Part shown: positions 58,953 through 64,000 of the stretch, one piece after another
Layout of the letters: each line of letters begins with the position of its first letter
How positions within the stretch are numbered: the stretch's first letter is position 1
Origin: Pseudomonas sihuiensis
GTDB taxonomy: Bacteria; Pseudomonadota; Gammaproteobacteria; Pseudomonadales; Pseudomonadaceae
DNA: 64,000 bases
Direction of reading: 5' to 3'
NCBI RefSeq assembly: GCF_900106015.1
Contig: NZ_LT629797.1
Coordinates: forward strand, 930,001-994,000
Program-made: the position numbers and the translations under genes
Notes under the pieces: generated by a model
Told to the model about the DNA's origin: nothing
Database searches by the model: none
What the model saw: only the letters and a program-made list of their open reading frames with translations

Positions 58953-60269
58953 ATGACTCGTTTGAAAGGCTCGGACCTCCTGGCCCTCGGCTTCATGACA
59001 TTTGCGTTGTTTCTCGGCGCAGGCAATATCATCTTCCCGCCCAGTGCTGGTCTTGCCGCCGGGGAGAATCTGCTTCCCGCAGCACTCGGTTTCCTGCTGA
59101 CCGGCGTCGGCTTGCCGCTTTTGACTGTGGTGGCCCTGGCCCGAGTGGGCGGTGGTATGGATCTGCTTACCGCTCCTCTGGGTAAGGTGGCGGGTGCAAT
59201 CCTCGCGGTAGCGGTTTACCTGGCCATCGGTCCGCTGTTCGCCACGCCGCGTACCGCCGTGGTGTCCTTCGAGATGGGCATTGCGCCGTTCACCGGTAAC
59301 GAAGGGGCGCCGCTGCTGATCTATACCCTGGTGTATTTCGCGGCCGTGCTGTTCCTCTCGCTCAATCCCGGCCAGCTGGTCGACCGTATCGGTAAATTCA
59401 TCACGCCGGTACTGCTCGCAGCGCTGCTGGTGCTGGGCGGCGCTGCGCTGTTCGCGCCGGCAGGCGAGATTGGCGCGGTAGCCGAGAGCTACCGCGAAGC
59501 GCCGCTGGTGCAGGGCTTCCTGCAGGGCTACCTGACCATGGATACCCTGGGCGCGCTGGTGTTTGGCATCGTGATCGCCAGCGCCATTCGCGACCGTGGT
59601 GTCAGTGATGCAGGCCTGGTAACCCGTTATTCGATAATTGCCGGCGTTATCGCGGCCATCGGTCTGTCGCTGGTGTATCTGGCGCTGTTCTATCTCGGTG
59701 CTACCAGCCAGGGCATCGCCGGTGATGCGCAAAATGGCGTGCAGGTGTTGACCACCTACGTGCAACATACCTTCGGCACCCCCGGCAGCCTGCTGCTGGC
59801 GGTGGTCATCACCCTGGCCTGTCTGACCACCGCGGTTGGCTTGTTGACTGCCTGCGGCGAGTTCTTCAGCAAGCTGCTGCCGGTTTCCTATCGAACGGTA
59901 GTAATCGTTTTCGGTCTGTTCAGCCTGGTGGTGGCCAATCAGGGCCTGACCCAACTGATCAGTTTCTCGATTCCGGTTCTGGTGGGGCTGTATCCGCTGG
60001 CTATCGTGCTGGTTGCATTGAGCCTGGCCGATCGCCTGTGGGTTTCCCAGGCGCTGGTTTTCGTGCCGGTGATGGCCGTTACGCTGGTCTTCGGTGTGGC
60101 CGACGGTGTTGCCGCGACCCCATGGGCCGACAAGGTCCCCGCCTGGTTCGGGCAACTGCCTCTGGCCGGTCAGAGCCTGGGCTGGCTGCTGCCGGTGGCG
60201 GTGACGCTGGTTCTGGTGGTGGCGCTCGACCGCCTTCTGGGCCTGCGTCAGAGCGCTACCACTGCGTAA
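58953..60269 (+). CDS. brnQ: branched-chain amino acid:cation symporter
   Basis: 437 residues, about twelve membrane helices. The N-terminus KGSDLLALGFMTFALFLGAG with NIIFPP is the BrnQ family hallmark. It imports Leu, Ile and Val with Na+ or H+. ATG 58953 fits family starts, but the bases before it (GTATTTCCCTTT) lack a ribosome site; an extension to 58824 is unlike the family. Confidence 0.93.
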   Translation: MTRLKGSDLLALGFMTFALFLGAGNIIFPPSAGLAAGENLLPAALGFLLTGVGLPLLTVVALARVGGGMDLLTAPLGKVAGAILAVAVYLAIGPLFATPRTAVVSFEMGIAPFTGNEGAPLLIYTLVYFAAVLFLSLNPGQLVDRIGKFITPVLLAALLVLGGAALFAPAGEIGAVAESYREAPLVQGFLQGYLTMDTLGALVFGIVIASAIRDRGVSDAGLVTRYSIIAGVIAAIGLSLVYLALFYLGATSQGIAGDAQNGVQVLTTYVQHTFGTPGSLLLAVVITLACLTTAVGLLTACGEFFSKLLPVSYRTVVIVFGLFSLVVANQGLTQLISFSIPVLVGLYPLAIVLVALSLADRLWVSQALVFVPVMAVTLVFGVADGVAATPWADKVPAWFGQLPLAGQSLGWLLPVAVTLVLVVALDRLLGLRQSATTA

Positions 60270-60288
60270 TAGACCCTCGAAACAAAAC

Positions 60289-60316
60289 AAGGCTGCCCAC
60301 GAGGCGGCCTTTTTTG
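60289..60316 (+). terminator. terminator of brnQ
   Basis: AAGGCTGCC (60289-60297) pairs with GGCGGCCTT (60303-60311) with one G-U pair, followed by TTTT. Confidence 0.85.
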
Positions 60317-60342
60317 TCGAACAAGAAAACAGGCAGCCTGGC

Positions 60343-60348
60343 TATAAT
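60343..60348 (+). promoter_or_regulatory. -10 element upstream of the DUF599 gene
   Basis: Perfect TATAAT 27 bp before the start codon. No clear -35 at the right distance. Confidence 0.5.
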
Positions 60349-60374
60349 CCGCAGCAGTCTTACAAGGAGTTGGC

Positions 60375-61109
60375 ATGCTCAACAGCTATCCGTACCTGCC
60401 TCATTTTCTGGCCGCACTGTGGTTCGTTCTGTGCTGGGGCGGCTACACCCGCTATGCCTCCTCGAAGGCGCGAACCACACCCTGTCTGGCCAGCGTCCTG
60501 CACCTGTACCGTGAAGACTGGATGCGCCGCATGCTGCTGCGTGACAATCGCATTGCCGACGCCAACGTGATCGGTAACCTCGAGCGCAACGCCTCGTTCT
60601 TCGCCTCCAGCACGCTGATTATCCTGGCCGGTATCCTCACCGTGCTGGGTGCCTCCGACCGCGCCCTGTCGCTGCTGGCCGACATTCCTTTCGTGCAACA
60701 GGCCAGTCGTGGCCTGTCCGAGATCAAGCTGCTGTGCCTGGGCATCATCTTCGTCTATGCCTTCTTCACCTTCAGCTGGTGCATGCGCCAGTACAACTTC
60801 GCAGCGGTGCTGGTGGGGTCGGCGCCGATGGTGGGTGAGCGGCATGTCACCGAGCAGGAGCGCAAGGCTTTCGCAGAGCGCACAGCACGGGTGATCTCGA
60901 TGGCTGCCAACCAGTTCAACTTCGGTTTGCGCGCCTACTATTTCGGGATGGCAACCCTGGCGTGGTTCATCAACCCCTGGTTCTTCATGCTGGTGACTGC
61001 CGGCGTAGTCGTGGTGCTGTATCGCCGCGAGTTCCATTCGGACGTGCTGGAAGTGATGGTGTATACCCCAACGCCGGCCGCCGAGGTGGCCAAGGAGAAG
61101 AGTGAATGA
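60375..61109 (+). CDS. DUF599 membrane protein
   Basis: 244 residues, four membrane helices, with the family-typical DNRIADANVIGNLERNASFF and SMAANQFNFGLRAYYF. Function unknown. AAGGAGTTGGC before ATG 60375. Overlaps the MAPEG gene by four bases. Confidence 0.88.
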   Translation: MLNSYPYLPHFLAALWFVLCWGGYTRYASSKARTTPCLASVLHLYREDWMRRMLLRDNRIADANVIGNLERNASFFASSTLIILAGILTVLGASDRALSLLADIPFVQQASRGLSEIKLLCLGIIFVYAFFTFSWCMRQYNFAAVLVGSAPMVGERHVTEQERKAFAERTARVISMAANQFNFGLRAYYFGMATLAWFINPWFFMLVTAGVVVVLYRREFHSDVLEVMVYTPTPAAEVAKEKSE

Positions 61110-61501
61110 GCCTGCCGTTCTGGTGTGTCTTCATCAGCGCCTTGTTGATCTTCATCGCCAAGGCCCCGGTGGCCAGGGCCATGGCCGAGGAGGGCGGTGG
61201 TCGTTATGACAACCATCACCCGCGTGCCCAGCAGGCGCGTCTGACGGGTTTCGGCGCGCGTGCTCTGGCGGCGCATTTGAATAGTATCGAGGCCTTCCCA
61301 CTGTTCGCGGCAGGTGTGCTGATGGCGCACACCACGCAGACCTACGGCTTTCTGATCGACATTCTCGCCGTCACCTTCGTCGTCAGTCGCGTGCTGTATC
61401 TGCTGTTCTATTGGTGGGATCTGCACTGGCAGCGCAGTCTGGTATGGGTGGTGGGCCTGGCCTGTAGCCTGCTGCTGATGATCAGCCCGGCGCTGAAATG
61501 A
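61106..61501 (+). CDS. MAPEG-family membrane protein
   Basis: 131 residues, four membrane helices, with the ARAQQARLTGFGARALAAHLN-like MAPEG motif followed by ES/IEAFPLFAAGV. Eukaryotic relatives are glutathione transferases; bacterial ones are uncharacterised. Coupled to the DUF599 gene. Confidence 0.88.
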   Translation: MSLPFWCVFISALLIFIAKAPVARAMAEEGGGRYDNHHPRAQQARLTGFGARALAAHLNSIEAFPLFAAGVLMAHTTQTYGFLIDILAVTFVVSRVLYLLFYWWDLHWQRSLVWVVGLACSLLLMISPALK

Positions 61502-61503
61502 AA

Positions 61504-61526
61504 GAAGGCCCGCATTGCAGGCCTTC
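61504..61526. terminator. hairpin between convergent MAPEG and lipoprotein genes
   Basis: GAAGGCC (61504-61510) pairs with GGCCTTC (61520-61526). Short T runs follow on the plus side (CTGATTTTC). Confidence 0.7.
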
Positions 61527-61543
61527 CTGATTTTCAGCGGAGG

Positions 61544-61834
61544 TTACTGGCCGTCTACAGCGTCTTTGGCTTCGTCGCCGGCATCCTCGATGGCATCGGC
61601 CGCATCGCTGGCCGCATCCTCAATTTTCTCGCCAGTGGTAGGTTCATTACCCAAGGCTTCGTTGGTCTTCTGTTCGATGGCATCGCCGGTGTCTTTGGCG
61701 GCATCGCCCAGGTTCTCCATCGCTTCGGAGACTGACTCCTTGGCCGACTCCATCTTGTCTTCCGGGGTTTTCTCGCAGGCGGCGAGACCCAGGGCAGTGG
61801 CAAGCAGCAGGGCATAAGTCAGAGGTTTGTTCAC
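61544..61834 (-). CDS. small acidic lipoprotein
   Basis: About 96 residues with lipobox GLAAC and a highly acidic, Ala/Asp/Glu-rich repetitive tail (EDAASDAADAIEDAGDEAKD). The start is ambiguous: GTG 61834 has GGAG at eight-base spacing, while ATG 61840 is only two bases from it. Probably helical and envelope-anchored. Function unknown. Confidence 0.8.
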   Translation of the reverse strand: MNKPLTYALLLATALGLAACEKTPEDKMESAKESVSEAMENLGDAAKDTGDAIEQKTNEALGNEPTTGEKIEDAASDAADAIEDAGDEAKDAVDGQ

Positions 61835-62015
61835 GGTCATCACTCCATGTGTGAGAGTTATAAGTGGCTGGGCTTACCCCAGAGCACACAGTCACTTTGA
61901 ATGTCGGCGCTGCCAATAAGTTCCCTTGGCCTTGAAGGCTGGCCCCCGGACGGGTGTTAGTCCGGGAGCAAGGCGCTATCATGCGCAGCCTTTTTTGCGG
62001 CAGAGCAGCAGTGTG

Positions 62016-62495
62016 ATGAGTGAGCAGTCGATCAAGGAGCGGGCGCAGCGGTTTCTGGCCGTGCTACGTCATTGTCAGGTGCTGGGCATGAGTGTCGAGT
62101 CGGCCGACGGCAAAGGACTGACGCTGCGCTTGCCTTACGCGCCGCATATTGTCGGCAACCCGGACACCGGTGTGATCCACGGTGGCGCCATTACCACGCT
62201 GATGGACACCACCTGCGGTATCTCCACGGTCTGCGTGCTGCCGGAGTTCGAAATATGCCCGACCCTGGATTTGCGCATCGATTACATGCACCCGGCCGAG
62301 CCCGGCAAGGACGTCTTTGGTTTCGCCGAGTGTTATCGGGTCACGCCCAACATTATCTTCACTCGCGGCTATGCCTATCAGGACGACCCCGAGCAGCCAA
62401 TTGCTCACGTGGTCGGTGCCTTCATGCGCATGGGCAAGGCCGTGCAGGGCGGCGCTGAGCTGAAGCGCAATATCCAGCAAGGCGGTGACGCATGA
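62016..62495 (+). CDS. PaaI-family thioesterase (first of pair)
   Basis: 159 residues, hotdog fold. The motif GNPDTGVIHGGAITTLMDT contains the catalytic region. Hydrolyses acyl- or aryl-CoA; specificity unknown. ATG 62016 is chosen from the family; ribosome site weak. Overlaps the second thioesterase by four bases. Confidence 0.9.
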   Translation: MSEQSIKERAQRFLAVLRHCQVLGMSVESADGKGLTLRLPYAPHIVGNPDTGVIHGGAITTLMDTTCGISTVCVLPEFEICPTLDLRIDYMHPAEPGKDVFGFAECYRVTPNIIFTRGYAYQDDPEQPIAHVVGAFMRMGKAVQGGAELKRNIQQGGDA

Positions 62496-62938
62496 GCGAG
62501 CTGAGTCTGGAGCAACTGGTAGCGCGTGCGCACCAGCAGAACGATTATGACCCGCTGATCAATCTGATTCCCTACGCCAAGCTGCTGGGCATCGAATGCC
62601 TGCGTCTGGGCGACGACATGGTCTTTCGTCTGCCAGCCAACCACGACTGCATCGGTAACCCGGTATTACCGGCGCTGCATGGCGGCGTAATCGCTGGTTT
62701 CATGGAGCATGCAGCCATGCTCCATCTGTTGATGTTCATGGGCATTCCACATTTGCCCAAAATCATCGACTTCTCGATAGATTACCTGCGCGCCGGCCAT
62801 TATCGTGACACCTATGCGCAGTGCCAGGTCTGGCGGCAGGGGCGTCGGGTGGCCAACGTGGCGATCACCGCCTGGCAGACCAAGCAGACCGAACCGATTG
62901 CCACCGCCCGTGCCCACTTCAAGGTCGATGAGCCCTGA
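62492..62938 (+). CDS. PaaI-family thioesterase (second of pair)
   Basis: 148 residues, hotdog fold with the corresponding motif GNPVLPALHGGVIAGFMEH. The two tandem copies are divergent in sequence and could form a heteromer. Translationally coupled to the upstream copy. Confidence 0.9.
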   Translation: MSELSLEQLVARAHQQNDYDPLINLIPYAKLLGIECLRLGDDMVFRLPANHDCIGNPVLPALHGGVIAGFMEHAAMLHLLMFMGIPHLPKIIDFSIDYLRAGHYRDTYAQCQVWRQGRRVANVAITAWQTKQTEPIATARAHFKVDEP

Positions 62939-63007
62939 GTCGTTGAGACTTGCCCGGCAATTGGAGCGGATCGGCAGCGCAGCGAAATCATGACAAGGAC
63001 CCTGTAG

Positions 63008-64000
63008 ATGGATGCGTTGCTGATAATTGGTGGCCTGGTGCTGATGCTGGCCGGTCTGGTATGGCTGGTCATGCGGGCGTTCGCCACCAGCCTGTTGTGG
63101 GGCTGGGGCAGTCTGATCCCACCGATCACCTTGATCTACATCGTGCGCCACTGGCGGCGAGCGCGTAGCGCGGTCACTCTTATCGGGCTTGGCGTCATCC
63201 CGCTGGTGGTGGGTTTGACCTTGCTGGCGAGCAAGGATGCCGAGCGTCTGGCGGCGATCGTCCGTCTGGACTGGCTCAAACCCGAGGTGCAAGTGCCGGC
63301 AGAGCTGGCCATCGATCTGGACGGTGAGCTCAACGGCCAGCCATTTCGCCCGCAGCAAGGTGAGCTGATCGATGGCGTATTGGTGCTGCGCGAGGGCCTG
63401 GATTTCTTCGCCCTGCGCGAACTGAGTATCCGCCTGCCGCAGCCAGTCGATGGTCCTGTACGTATCGACGTGCTGCCCCAGGACAGCGGTAACCTGCCAG
63501 AGGTCGAGCTGAGCTGGCTGTTACCGGAGCAGGACCTGCCCGAGGCGCGTCGCCTGAGCCGTGGCTACACCCTGCATCTGGACCTGCAACCGCAGGAACC
63601 GAATCGACTGGTCGGTGATTTCCATCTGGTCATGCCGCCACGCTTCAAGACCAGCCTGAGTGGCCGGGTCGAGCTGTACCGTGATCGCCTGCGCTATGTG
63701 GATGGCAAGGTCGATACCCGGTACGACTCCAATGACACCATCGCCCATCTCCTGCAGGACTATCTGCAACGACGTTTCGCTACGCGCGACGTGCGCGAGT
63801 TGAAACTGCCGGTGTTCACCTTCGAGGGCGATACCCTGGAATTGCAGGTTGACGCGCAGATCGACGGGCGTAACGAGCGCTTGCCAATTCGTTTGCACAA
63901 GCGCTCTGAGCAAGGCTGGATGGTGGAGGGCGATCGCTTCCCGGCATTGCCCTCCGTTGCGGCCAAGCAACTGACACAACAAGTTGAAGCGACTGCCGTC
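63008..64000 (+). CDS. membrane-anchored protein of unknown function, 5' part
   Basis: 331 codons are visible and the frame stays open to the window edge. Two N-terminal membrane helices (about 2-25 and 58-75, WLVMRAFAT and GLGVIPLVVGLTLL) are followed by a large hydrophilic, beta-rich domain. AAGGA lies nine bases before ATG 63008. I do not recognise the family. It is 69 bp after the thioesterase pair. Confidence 0.75.
   Translation, partial: MDALLIIGGLVLMLAGLVWLVMRAFATSLLWGWGSLIPPITLIYIVRHWRRARSAVTLIGLGVIPLVVGLTLLASKDAERLAAIVRLDWLKPEVQVPAELAIDLDGELNGQPFRPQQGELIDGVLVLREGLDFFALRELSIRLPQPVDGPVRIDVLPQDSGNLPEVELSWLLPEQDLPEARRLSRGYTLHLDLQPQEPNRLVGDFHLVMPPRFKTSLSGRVELYRDRLRYVDGKVDTRYDSNDTIAHLLQDYLQRRFATRDVRELKLPVFTFEGDTLELQVDAQIDGRNERLPIRLHKRSEQGWMVEGDRFPALPSVAAKQLTQQVEATAV

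Overview
The window is high-GC chromosomal DNA with tightly packed genes, ATGA-type start/stop overlaps and GTAG-bounded REP-like palindromes. Gene content and order point to the genus Pseudomonas, close to the P. aeruginosa / P. mendocina lineage. Two blocks match, from memory, the order of P. aeruginosa PAO1: SDR-monooxygenase-apt-anr-hemN-ccoSIHG-ccoPQON (x2), and nasT-nasS-acnB-DUF1289-usp-miaE-lpxH-ppiB-glnS-cysS. No phage, insertion sequence, CRISPR array, rRNA or tRNA gene was recognised.

Layout. 1-2120: end of a polyamine catabolism operon (gamma-glutamylpolyamine synthetase, then SpuC-type aminotransferase). 2129-8480: exported esterase, DUF2790 protein, Ohr/OhrR peroxide defence, an I78 lipoprotein, YceH, and a TetR regulator divergent from an SDR/DsbA-like isomerase pair. 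8710-12037: three-gene monooxygenase operon. 12272-13087: bacterial voltage-gated sodium channel. 13172-29000: a microaerobic respiration island with apt, the oxygen sensor anr, anaerobic hemN, cbb3 oxidase assembly genes (ccoS, ccoI, ccoH, ccoG) and two complete ccoNOQP operons. Anr boxes lie before hemN and the distal cco operon.

29021-33460: a small hydrolase, then an operon of permuted ATP-grasp, alpha-E and transglutaminase-like proteins. It sits behind a near-perfect NtrC site and a sigma-54 promoter, and a 267-bp element with inverted terminal repeats splits its first two genes. This is the most interesting part of the window. 33560-39670: cytochrome c/rhodanese pair, beta-oxidation thiolase and multifunctional protein, and several very small genes. 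39892-42354: AT-richer accessory stretch with a membrane protein, a glutamine amidotransferase and two tiny exported or membrane proteins. 42501-46098: PlsC, AlaC and a PLP decarboxylase with a cluster of TACAGT operators. 46244-51237: NasT/NasS nitrate sensing, a YgdI-type lipoprotein and aconitase B. 51747-58592: conserved housekeeping block, including a universal stress protein behind a textbook Anr class II promoter. 58953-64000: BrnQ, DUF599, MAPEG, two PaaI thioesterases and an unfinished membrane-anchored protein.

Common themes are oxygen-dependent control by Anr (hemN, cco2, usp) and nitrogen control (NtrC/sigma-54 before the ATP-grasp operon, NasS/NasT, polyamine use). All family names are from recognition of motifs; no database search was run.
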